NCBI GenBank assembly: GCA_937915885.1
Contig: CALGGP010000041.1
Span: forward strand, 1-5,157
Length of the DNA: 5,157 bases
Reading direction: 5' to 3'
From: an uncultured Selenomonadales bacterium
GTDB taxonomy: Bacteria; Bacillota; Negativicutes; Selenomonadales; Selenomonadaceae
Below, piece by piece: positions 1 through 5,157 of the stretch. Made by a program: the position numbers and the translations under genes. The first letter of the stretch is position 1. Each line of letters starts with the position of its first letter. The notes beneath the pieces were generated by a model. It made no database searches and had not been told where the DNA came from. It was given only the letters and a program-made list of their open reading frames with translations.

Positions 1-55
1 AGGGGCGTCGCCGACTTCGCTAAAATTGTTCTTTGATCGATTGCAGGAATTATTT
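1..55. repeat. 55-bp direct repeat, copy 1 (probable assembly artefact at contig start)
   Basis: These 55 bases are identical to 195-249, at an offset of 194. Copy 2 spans the natural end of glyS (coding sequence, stop codon, then spacer), so copy 1 at the contig edge looks like the displaced one. It joins abruptly to glyS coding sequence at about 56. In the glyS frame copy 1 contains a stop (taa at 21-23), so it is not upstream glyS coding sequence. An exact terminal repeat of 55 bases fits a de Bruijn graph loop at k=55. A real 194-bp tandem duplication is the alternative. Confidence 0.85.
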
Positions 56-56
56 T

Positions 57-230
57 TATGTCGGCGCGCTCGAGGCACTTCGCAAACCGGCTCAACCCAT
101 CGACGCCTTCTTCGACGCGGTAATGGTGATGGCGGAGGACGAACGCGTCCGCACCAATCGATTGGGGCTGCTCAAATCGATTGACGAGCTCGTCAGGGGC
201 GTCGCCGACTTCGCTAAAATTGTTCTTTGA
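57..230 (+). CDS. glyS: Glycyl-tRNA synthetase beta subunit, C-terminal fragment
   Basis: This is the 3' end of the gene for the beta chain of the alpha2-beta2 glycyl-tRNA synthetase, which charges tRNA-Gly in the cytoplasm. The beta chain contributes tRNA binding. About 57 residues remain of a protein that is usually near 690. The recognisable C-terminal pattern includes 'PIDAFFDAVMVMAEDE', then 'RTNRLGLLKSI' and the closing 'VADFAKIVL', followed by TGA at 228-230. The open frame runs back to about 24 and has a TTG at 33, but that part lies in the 55-bp duplicated block and is not glyS. No true start is present, so the fragment is cut by the contig edge, not decayed. The gene probably lies just upstream of the EAL gene in the genome on the same strand, with a 105-bp gap. 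I see no intrinsic terminator in that gap. Confidence 0.85.
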   Translation, partial: YVGALEALRKPAQPIDAFFDAVMVMAEDERVRTNRLGLLKSIDELVRGVADFAKIVL

Positions 231-249
231 TCGATTGCAGGAATTATTT
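195..249. repeat. 55-bp direct repeat, copy 2 (native context)
   Basis: This block is identical to 1-55. It covers the last codons of glyS, the TGA stop and the first 19 bases of the spacer before the EAL gene. Because it sits in a sensible gene context, it is probably the genuine copy. Confidence 0.85.
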
Positions 250-320
250 GATCGGCGTTGAAACTATCAGCAGGACGGTTGAGCCGCGCGGAAATTTTGT
301 TTCAAAAGAACAATCGCATA

Positions 321-327
321 AAGGAAG
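321..327 (+). promoter_or_regulatory. Ribosome binding site of the PAS-GGDEF-EAL gene
   Basis: The sequence AAGGAAG lies 8 bases before the ATG at 336. It is close to the consensus AAGGAGG and supports this start. I see no well-spaced -35/-10 pair in 231-320; TTGAAA at 258-263 has no matching -10 at about 17 bases. The gene may therefore be co-transcribed with glyS or use a non-canonical promoter. Confidence 0.7.
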
Positions 328-335
328 AATAGCCT

Positions 336-2024
336 ATGACAGAGACAACTCAATTGATCGGGGCGGACTCGCCGCTCGCAAAGATTCAGGAAGTTTTTGC
401 AGTGCTGCAGAAGATGACGAAGCGGACGTACATCTTCGCGGCAGACCTCAAATCGAAACAGGTGTTGGTGTCCGAAAACTTCATAACCGACTTCAATTTT
501 CCGGCTGAGGTGGTCGACGATTTTGACGAGCGGCTGGCGTCGCTGATTTATCCCGACGACATTGAGCGCTACGAGAAGGGCGTCGGTAAGTTGTTCGTCA
601 AGGGCGAAGGCGACGAGGATTTTGATTTCGAGTATCGCATTTGCAAGCCCAACGGAGATTTTTCTTGGGCGGTGATACGCGGCGAGCTGGATCGCGCCGC
701 CGACGGCGAATCGGATATTTGGATGGGAATGATCATTCCGATGGATATGCGGCTCGGCGCGGACGAAGTGACGGGCTTGCTTGGTCGTGAGCAGTTTGCG
801 AAGGCGATTGAGCGCGAGCTGAAGAGTTCGCCCGATGCGAGCGGCGCGGTGATCATAATCGGGCTGGACAATTTCAATGTGATCACCGAGAGTTACGGTC
901 ACGGCTTCGGCGATATAGCGCTCCGACAAATCGCGCAGAACATCACCGACGTGCTGCCGCCGGATTTTCCGCTTTACAAGCTCGACGGCTATAATTTCGG
1001 ATTGTTTATGCCGTATGCGATGCCCGAGGAGATCGAAATAATCTTTTCGAGTATCCAATTGTGCATGCGCGAGATCAGGAATGTCGAGGACACGATTTAT
1101 TGTACGGCGTCGGCGGGCGCGGCGCTTTATCCGACGGACGCGTCCGATGACGTGACGTTGATGCGATACGCGGAGGTTGCGCTCGAGATCGCTCGGCAAA
1201 AAGGACGCGATCAGATCAGTTTCTTCTCGAAAGAGACTTACGACCGTTGGCGCTACGATATCGGCATGCAGAATTTGATGCAAAACTGCATAGCGAAGGG
1301 TTGCGAAGACTTTTTCCTGTGCTATCAGCCGCAGGTCGATGCGAAGGACGGGCATTTGATCGGCGCGGAGGCGCTTCTGAGATGGTACGATCGGGACGGC
1401 TCCGTCGTGGCGCCGATGCAATTCATTCCGATGCTCGAGAAGTCGCGCATGATCATTCCGGTCGGGCATTGGATCATCGAAAACGCGGTGGCGACCGCCA
1501 AGCGTTGGCAAAAATATATGCCGGACTTCCAAATGAGCATCAACATCTCGCTGTATCAGCTCGAGGAGCATATGTTTTTCCCGTTCGTGGAGGATTGCAT
1601 TGCGCGATACGGGATCGATCCGGCGACGCTCACGTTCGAGCTGACGGAGAGCCACAACGTTTACGATTGGGACTTCGTCAATCAGCAGTTTAAGAATTTC
1701 CACGACTTGGGAATCAAAATTGCGATGGACGATTTTGGCACGGGCTATGCGTCGTTGGGCTTCCTGAAGAATTTCAAGTGCAATCTGATTAAGATCGACC
1801 GCGTATTTATACAGGATTTGTTGAAGAGCGAGTTTGACAGGAATTTGGTGAAGTACACGATAATGCTGTGTCACTCGATCGGTACGGAGGTCTGCATAGA
1901 GGGCGTCGAGGAGGAGAAGGCGTATATCTTCCTGCGCGACGAGTGCGATGCGGATTACATTCAAGGATTTTTCTTCGGATATCCCGAGATGGAAGAAGTG
2001 TTCGTGAGGCGCTTCAAAAAATAA
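336..2024 (+). CDS. PAS-GGDEF-EAL cyclic-di-GMP phosphodiesterase with degenerate GGDEF domain
   Basis: This 562-residue soluble protein has no signal peptide or membrane segment. Residues ~28-137 form a PAS_3-like sensor domain (YPDD at 72-75, 'EYRICKPNGDFSW' at 99-111). Residues ~138-300 are a GGDEF fold with 'YGHGFGD' at 187-193, but the signature at 217-221 reads DGYNF, and no RxxD inhibitory site is seen. Diguanylate cyclase activity is therefore unlikely. Residues ~315-560 are an EAL domain in which the expected metal and catalytic positions are present: E345 (EAL), N403 (NIS), the ELTE glutamates 435/438, D465-D466 (DDFGTGY), K486 (IKID), E522 (EGVE) and Q543 (QGF). Known EAL enzymes hydrolyse c-di-GMP to pGpG. 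The inferred role is a cytoplasmic phosphodiesterase tuned by PAS input, with the GGDEF domain perhaps binding GTP as an allosteric module. The ligand and target process cannot be read from sequence. The ATG is supported by the ribosome binding site at 321-327. Confidence 0.93.
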   Translation: MTETTQLIGADSPLAKIQEVFAVLQKMTKRTYIFAADLKSKQVLVSENFITDFNFPAEVVDDFDERLASLIYPDDIERYEKGVGKLFVKGEGDEDFDFEYRICKPNGDFSWAVIRGELDRAADGESDIWMGMIIPMDMRLGADEVTGLLGREQFAKAIERELKSSPDASGAVIIIGLDNFNVITESYGHGFGDIALRQIAQNITDVLPPDFPLYKLDGYNFGLFMPYAMPEEIEIIFSSIQLCMREIRNVEDTIYCTASAGAALYPTDASDDVTLMRYAEVALEIARQKGRDQISFFSKETYDRWRYDIGMQNLMQNCIAKGCEDFFLCYQPQVDAKDGHLIGAEALLRWYDRDGSVVAPMQFIPMLEKSRMIIPVGHWIIENAVATAKRWQKYMPDFQMSINISLYQLEEHMFFPFVEDCIARYGIDPATLTFELTESHNVYDWDFVNQQFKNFHDLGIKIAMDDFGTGYASLGFLKNFKCNLIKIDRVFIQDLLKSEFDRNLVKYTIMLCHSIGTEVCIEGVEEEKAYIFLRDECDADYIQGFFFGYPEMEEVFVRRFKK

Positions 2025-2060
2025 ATTCTCCCGCCCGAGCGATGGGTGGGCAAAAAAATT

Positions 2061-2085
2061 GGGGGCAACAGCCTCCTTTTTTATT
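2061..2085 (+). terminator. Intrinsic terminator after the EAL gene
   Basis: GGGGGC (2061-2066), loop AACA, GCCTCC (2071-2076) form a 6-bp stem with one G-U pair. Six T (2077-2082) and then ATT follow. An A-rich stretch at 2052-2058 precedes the stem and could pair with the T tract, so the element may also work on the other strand. It lies 37 bases past the stop at 2024, as expected for the EAL transcript. Confidence 0.8.
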
Positions 2086-2111
2086 TCTTCCGCGCGGGGT
2101 GCGGGGTGACG

Positions 2112-2198
2112 GATTTAAGGGCGCCGCCGACGCTCCCGCCCACGGAGGTCGGCGCCCAAATGAGCCCGATGTTCCCACCCGCGCCGACGGCGCCCGAT
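2112..2198. repeat. GC-rich hairpin-forming intergenic repeat, lone copy
   Basis: This copy aligns along its length with 4807-4896. Both run from TTTAA through GGCGCC, then CTCCC, then CGGCGCCCAA, then GTTCCCACCCG, and end in CGGCGCCCGAT. The first half folds: GGGCGCC (2119-2125) pairs with GGCGCCC (2151-2157), GAC with GTC, and CTCC with GGAG, with a GCC bulge. The second half contains GCGCC-GAC-GGCGC (2181-2193), a 5-bp stem. It is a noncoding dispersed repeat of unknown function. Confidence 0.65.
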
Positions 2199-2234
2199 TG
2201 ATCGGTTGACGCCCGCCTGATCGGTTGACGAGCG
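2199..2234. repeat. Two close copies of TGATCGGTTGACG
   Basis: The same 13 bases occur at 2199-2211 and 2218-2230, 19 bases apart. The second continues into GAGCG, so it matches the start of the ~30-bp repeats at 2343, 2411 and 2498. They appear to be outlying members of that family. Confidence 0.6.
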
Positions 2235-2268
2235 TCGGCGCCCGCTTTTTTCGTCACTCCGTCGATTT

Positions 2269-2287
2269 TAAAAGGCTGTGCCTTTTA
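2269..2287. repeat. Perfect 8-bp inverted repeat (hairpin)
   Basis: TAAAAGGC (2269-2276), loop TGT, GCCTTTTA (2280-2287) form a perfect stem. Neither side has the T tract expected of a full intrinsic terminator: GGG follows on the plus strand and AAATC on the minus strand. It could be an RNA hairpin or a DNA palindrome. Its role is unknown. Confidence 0.55.
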
Positions 2288-2340
2288 GGGTGGTTGAGCG
2301 GGCTCAAAATCGTCGCCCTGCCCTGCGTCGAAGGCGACCG

Positions 2341-2531
2341 ACTGAGCGATTGACGAGCGACGTCCCGTTGACAAGCGGCGGCTCCCCGCCCGAGTCGTCG
2401 GCGTCCGAACTGAGCGATTGACGAGCGACGTCCTGTTTAACGATCGAGGCGTTCACCTCGCCGTCGGCGGCGCCCTGCCCGAGTTGTCGTTGGCGATTGA
2501 TCGGTTGTCGAGCATCGTCCTATTTACAAAG
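2341..2531. repeat. Three degenerate ~30-bp repeats
   Basis: The copies start at 2343, 2411 and 2498. Each begins with the 17-base pattern TGAKCGRTTGWCGAGCR and continues with a CGTCC block and a T-rich, A-ending tail. Copies 1 and 2 share 25 identical bases (2341-2365 and 2409-2433), and copy 3 is more diverged. The start-to-start spacings of 68 and 87 differ and the intervening sequence is GC-rich, which suggests a decayed tandem array. There is no sign of coding. Confidence 0.6.
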
Positions 2532-2552
2532 CGTCGTCGGCGTCCGAACGCA

Positions 2553-2617
2553 AAGAGCCGCCCGCCGTCCGGGCGGGTGGGCTTGTAAAGCAGCGATGCT
2601 GCCGGTGGGCGGCTCTT
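2553..2617 (-). terminator. Large compound inverted repeat past the EF-G2 stop, possible terminator
   Basis: AAGAGCCGCCC (2553-2563) is the exact reverse complement of GGGCGGCTCTT (2607-2617). Pairing extends inward through one G-U and three more pairs, giving a 15-bp stem. Inside lies a second perfect hairpin, GCAGC-GAT-GCTGC (2590-2602), and CCCGCC (2561-2566) can alternatively pair with GGCGGG (2572-2577). It starts 42 bases past the EF-G2 stop. On the minus strand only TTT follows the stem, so it is a weak intrinsic terminator by sequence. It may instead protect the mRNA 3' end or be a structured RNA element. Confidence 0.5.
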
Positions 2618-2659
2618 AAAAAGCCTGCGGCAGAACTCAATGCGCGGGTGGGCGGGAAA

Positions 2660-4714
2660 TTATTGTTCTTTAGCCGCTTTATGCTCCTCTATAATTTTTG
2701 CCGCGAGATTGTCGGGCATGGGATCGTAATGCGAGAACTTCACCGAGTACGAGCCGCGCCCCTGCGTCTGCGACCGCAAATCCGTCGCGTATTTATACAG
2801 CTCCGACGCCGGCACATACGCTTTCACTTCCGTAAAGCCCTTGCCCTTCGGATCCATGCCGAGCACCTTGCCGCGCTTGCTGTTGAGCTTGCCGATGATA
2901 TCTCCCATGTACTCGTCGGGCGTCATGACTGTGACTTCGTCGATCGGCTCGAGCAGGATCGGCTCCGCCGCCAACACGCCCTTCTTGATCGCAATCGATG
3001 TCGCCGTCTTAAATGCCGCTTCCGAACTGTCGACCGCGTGATACGAGCCGTCGTAGAGATTGACGCTCACGTTGACGACGGGATATCCCGCGATTACTCC
3101 CTCGGCAAGCGTCTCGTGCGTTCCCTTTTCGACGGCGGGGAAATATTGACGCGGTACCGACCCGCCGAAGATGCTCTCACTGAACACGTTGCCGAATTTA
3201 TTTCCTTCCTCGGGCGTCTTATTCGGACCGATCTTGAGCCAAACGTCGCCGTACTGTCCATGCCCGCCCGATTGCTTCTTATGCTTGCCTTGCACTTCGA
3301 CGTTTTTGCGGATCGTCTCGCGATAATCCACCTTCGGCTCGCCCAGCGCCATCTGCACTCCGAACTTCCGCTGAATTTTGTCGCCAAGCACGTCAAGGTG
3401 CACTTCGCCCACGCCGTAGAGAATGACTTGCTTCGTCTCGGGGTCTTTCGTCAATTTGATCGTCGGGTCTTCGTCCTGCTGTTTCGAGATCGACGAGAAG
3501 ATTTTGTCCTCCTCGCCTTTCTTCAGCGCGCTCACCGACATTGCCAACATCGGCTCCGGATACTGGATCGCCGCATAGCGGATCGGCGCCGCTTTGTCGT
3601 AGAGCGTGTCGCCCGTCTTCGCGCTCGACAGTTTTGCCGTCACTACGATATCGCCCGCGTGCGCTACCGTCATCGGAATTTGTTTCTTGCCCTGCATCGT
3701 CGAAATTCCGCTCAGGCGCTCCTGCCCTTCCTTCTCGCCGCTCGCCAACTGATAAGTCGCGTCGCCCTTCATGTCGCCGCTGATCACTCGAATGTACGAC
3801 ATTCTGCCGACGAACGGATCGACCATCGTCTTGAAAATTTGTCCGCTGAACGGATCGCTCACGCTGCGCTCGACAATCTCATCGTTTTTCGGATTGACGC
3901 CCGTATAAACTTTCGTGTCGGGCGACGGCATGTTATCAATCACCGCGTCCATCAGTTCCTTGACGCCGATATTCTTCAGCGCGCTGCCGACGAACACCGG
4001 AAACACCTTCGCGATCTTGATGCCCTCGGCGATCGCCGCGTTCACTTCCGCCTCCGTCAATTCCTCTTCCATCAGATATTTTTCGGCAAGCTCGTCGCTC
4101 ACGTCGACCGCCGCCTCGATCATCTGCATGTGCGCCTCTTCAACTTCGTCCTCGAGCTCCGACGGAATGTTAGCCTTGCTGACGAGATTGATCACGCCCT
4201 TGAAAGAATCCTCGCGTCCGATCGGAATTTGGATCGGGATGACGTTGTTGCCGAATTTCGCGCGGAGTTCCTCAACGCATTTGTGGAAGTCGGCGTGCTC
4301 GCGATCCATTTTGTTGATGAAAAATGCGCGCGGCAGTTTCAACTGCTCGGCAAGGTTCCAAGCCTTTTCGGTCTCGACCTCGACGCCGGCGGGCGCCGAC
4401 ACGATAATCAGCGCGCTGTCGACCGCAGTCAACGCTCCGATCACGTCGCCGACGAAATCGGGATAACCGGGCGTATCGATGAAATTTATTTTGCAACCCT
4501 TCCACTCGGAGACGGCAAGCGAATCGCCGATGGTCATCTTGCGTTTCTCTTCCTCCGCCTCGTAGTCGAGAACGCCGGTGCCGCCGTCGACCGAGCCGAG
4601 ACGTTTGGTTGCGCCGCTGTTGAACAGGCACGCCTCGAGCAGAGAAGTTTTGCCGGTCTTGCCGTGTCCGACGACTGCCACATTACGAATGTTTTTGGTG
4701 GTGTAATCGTTCAT
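2660..4714 (-). CDS. EF-G-like translational GTPase, EF-G2 type paralog
   Basis: This 684-residue, five-domain protein is an elongation factor G paralog expected to act on the ribosome. Visible GTPase motifs are the P loop GHGKTGKT (16-23), the switch I threonine in RKMTI (T61), G3 DTPGY (80-84), G4 NKMD (134-137) and G5 GSAL (243-246). Domain II is about 285-375, III 385-460, IV 465-585 with QSGGHGQYGD (481-490) and GSYHAVDSSE (556-565), and V 586-675 ending near FSHYDPMP. Canonical EF-G has DTPGH, and here the GTPase histidine is a tyrosine. Switch I 'GGTGVLDYEAEEEKRK' also differs from canonical EF-G. From memory, Thermus EF-G-2 shares DxPGY and SGGHGQYGDVWL, so this is probably a family trait. 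Paralogs in other bacteria include forms with weak or no GTPase activity. The exact role (auxiliary translocation, stress translation) is unknown. Canonical fusA is less likely given these motifs and the lack of str-operon neighbours. Confidence 0.9.
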   Translation of the reverse strand: MNDYTTKNIRNVAVVGHGKTGKTSLLEACLFNSGATKRLGSVDGGTGVLDYEAEEEKRKMTIGDSLAVSEWKGCKINFIDTPGYPDFVGDVIGALTAVDSALIIVSAPAGVEVETEKAWNLAEQLKLPRAFFINKMDREHADFHKCVEELRAKFGNNVIPIQIPIGREDSFKGVINLVSKANIPSELEDEVEEAHMQMIEAAVDVSDELAEKYLMEEELTEAEVNAAIAEGIKIAKVFPVFVGSALKNIGVKELMDAVIDNMPSPDTKVYTGVNPKNDEIVERSVSDPFSGQIFKTMVDPFVGRMSYIRVISGDMKGDATYQLASGEKEGQERLSGISTMQGKKQIPMTVAHAGDIVVTAKLSSAKTGDTLYDKAAPIRYAAIQYPEPMLAMSVSALKKGEEDKIFSSISKQQDEDPTIKLTKDPETKQVILYGVGEVHLDVLGDKIQRKFGVQMALGEPKVDYRETIRKNVEVQGKHKKQSGGHGQYGDVWLKIGPNKTPEEGNKFGNVFSESIFGGSVPRQYFPAVEKGTHETLAEGVIAGYPVVNVSVNLYDGSYHAVDSSEAAFKTATSIAIKKGVLAAEPILLEPIDEVTVMTPDEYMGDIIGKLNSKRGKVLGMDPKGKGFTEVKAYVPASELYKYATDLRSQTQGRGSYSVKFSHYDPMPDNLAAKIIEEHKAAKEQ

Positions 4715-4722
4715 TCAAAAGT

Positions 4723-4728
4723 ACCTCC
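4723..4728 (-). promoter_or_regulatory. Ribosome binding site of the EF-G2 gene
   Basis: Read on the minus strand this is GGAGGT, a strong Shine-Dalgarno match 8 bases before the ATG at 4714. It settles the start. Further upstream a TAGAAT (4758-4763) resembles a -10 box, but no -35 sits at a normal distance, so I do not call a promoter. Confidence 0.85.
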
Positions 4729-4738
4729 AAGATTTTTG

Positions 4739-4752
4739 ATCTGCAATCAGAT
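4739..4752 (-). repeat. Small hairpin in the EF-G2 leader
   Basis: On the minus strand ATCTG-ATTG-CAGAT forms a perfect 5-bp stem with a 4-base loop, 10 bases before the Shine-Dalgarno site. It might affect translation initiation, but a stem this short could be chance. Confidence 0.3.
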
Positions 4753-4806
4753 AAAATATTCTAGCCGCCCGCCGATAATCCTGCCGTAAAATTTTTTTCT
4801 CCCGAC

Positions 4807-5090
4807 GGTTTAAATGGGGCGCCGACGGCACTCCCACCCTCCGAGTGCGGCGCCCAACAGAACTAGCGGTTCCCACCCGTGCCGTCGGCGCCCGATCCAC
4901 GTCGACAGCGCCCTCGTCCGAGCGCGGCGCTCAACCGTCGTCGACGGCGCCACGAACTTTTTCACGGCATCCAACCCGCGCGTCGGCGGCGCCCGACCTT
5001 CGCAAAGCGCACACATGCGAGCGCGGCGCAAAACCGTTGGCGGTGGCGCCATGAACTTTTTTGCGGCGTCCAACCCGCCTCGGCGCCCGG
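4807..5090. repeat. Tandem array of three diverged ~93-101 bp GC-rich units
   Basis: The units end in GGCGCCCGAT (4896), GGCGCCCGAC (4997) and GGCGCCCGG (5090). Units 2 and 3 align over 4919-4979 and 5018-5078 at a constant 99-base offset, sharing CGAGCGCGGCGC, GGCGCCA-GAACTTTTT and CCAACCCGC. Unit 1 lacks the middle block but shares CCGAG-GCGGCGC-CAAC (4841-4858) with unit 2 (4918-4935), and it is a full-length relative of the copy at 2112-2198. Unit 1 folds as GGGCGCCG/CGGCGCCC around CACTC/GAGTG. AAAATTTTTTTC flanks the array on both sides (4788-4799 and 5107-5118). No gene is seen in 4729-5121. Confidence 0.65.
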
Positions 5091-5121
5091 CTCCGTTTAA
5101 TTTGAAAAAATTTTTTTCAGG

Positions 5122-5157
5122 AGATCGGAAGAGCACACGTCTGAACTCCAGTCACGC
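5122..5157 (+). other. Illumina TruSeq adapter contamination
   Basis: From AGATCGGAAGAGC at 5122-5134 to CCAGTCAC at 5148-5155 the sequence reads as the standard TruSeq index-read adapter. The last two bases, GC, probably belong to the sample index. This is synthetic library sequence left at the contig end and should be trimmed; genomic sequence ends at or before 5121. Confidence 0.97.

Larger units (their letters stand above)
2025..2659. other. Repeat-rich intergenic region between convergent genes, no gene seen
   Basis: This 635-bp gap separates two convergent genes. No open frame here has a plausible start, ribosome binding site and protein-like composition, and I see no tRNA or other recognisable RNA. 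Instead it holds the EAL terminator, one copy of the GC-rich hairpin repeat also found upstream of EF-G2, two short TGATCGGTTGACG repeats, a perfect 8-bp hairpin, three copies of a ~30-bp degenerate repeat and a large compound inverted repeat beside the EF-G2 stop. A 17-bp exact repeat also occurs at 2394-2410 and 2533-2549. Confidence 0.75.

Noticed and set aside
178..189. CGATTGACGAGC inside glyS matching the intergenic repeat family
   Set aside because: It is only 12 bases long, lies within conserved glyS coding sequence (encoding 'SIDEL'), and the similarity stops at its edges, so chance is the simpler reading.
227..508. 93-codon plus-strand open frame overlapping the EAL gene start
   Set aside because: It starts at a TTG in the glyS/EAL spacer, has no good ribosome binding site, and runs out of frame into the EAL gene. 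It resembles the open frame at 33 only because both begin in the 55-bp repeat.
267..1964. 565-codon minus-strand open frame opposite the EAL gene
   Set aside because: It has the same in-register antisense effect, with no domain-like sequence, while the sense strand carries unmistakable PAS, GGDEF and EAL domains.
2341..2531. Possible CRISPR or iteron array in the intergenic gap
   Set aside because: Only three full copies occur, they are degenerate, spacings of 68 and 87 are unequal, and there is no cas or replication gene nearby.
2648..4789. 713-codon plus-strand open frame opposite EF-G2
   Set aside because: It is in register with a clear EF-G family gene and its translation is rich in Arg, His and Leu with no recognisable domain. 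It results from TTA/CTA/TCA avoidance in the sense gene.
4741..4800. Promoter for the EF-G2 gene
   Set aside because: A TAGAAT box is present at 4758-4763 on the minus strand, but the best -35-like TTTACG would be 21 bases away, too far for a standard promoter.
4807..5090. Possible CRISPR array
   Set aside because: The whole ~99-bp unit is diverged and there is no pattern of short identical repeats with unique spacers. No cas gene is present.
4810..5136. 108-codon minus-strand open frame over the repeat array
   Set aside because: Its start lies inside the adapter sequence and the rest is Arg/Ala-rich translation of GC-rich repeats.

Overview
The window looks like a complete short contig from a short-read, probably metagenomic, assembly. 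Both ends carry signs of assembly or library artefact. Two complete genes, the bulk of the sequence, look like ordinary chromosomal bacterial DNA. The GC content is moderately high (mid-50s percent by eye). Strong Shine-Dalgarno sites, an intrinsic terminator, a glycyl-tRNA synthetase beta chain ending in 'ADFAKIVL', and an EF-G2-type paralog together suggest a Bacillota-like organism, possibly Negativicutes. That placement is inference with low confidence.

Layout. Bases 1-55 exactly duplicate 195-249. About 57-230 is the 3' end of glyS (+). Positions 336-2024 (+) encode a soluble PAS-GGDEF-EAL protein with a degenerate GGDEF motif and an apparently intact c-di-GMP phosphodiesterase domain. 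An intrinsic terminator follows at 2061-2085. Positions 2660-4714 (-) encode an EF-G-like translational GTPase of the EF-G2 type, convergent with the EAL gene. The 2025-2659 gap has no convincing gene. It holds degenerate GC-rich repeats and several hairpins, including a large compound inverted repeat just past the EF-G2 stop. Upstream of EF-G2, 4807-5090 is a tandem array of three diverged ~93-101 bp units, and a fourth related copy lies at 2112-2198. The contig ends with 36 bases of Illumina TruSeq adapter (5122-5157), which is not biological.

How the parts work together. The three genes do not form one pathway. glyS charges tRNA-Gly, the EAL protein probably lowers c-di-GMP in response to a PAS-sensed cue, and the EF-G paralog acts on the ribosome. 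I did not find a defence system, mobile element, CRISPR array or RNA gene. The most unusual biological material is the intergenic repeat family, in which two copies appear to keep hairpin potential despite sequence divergence.
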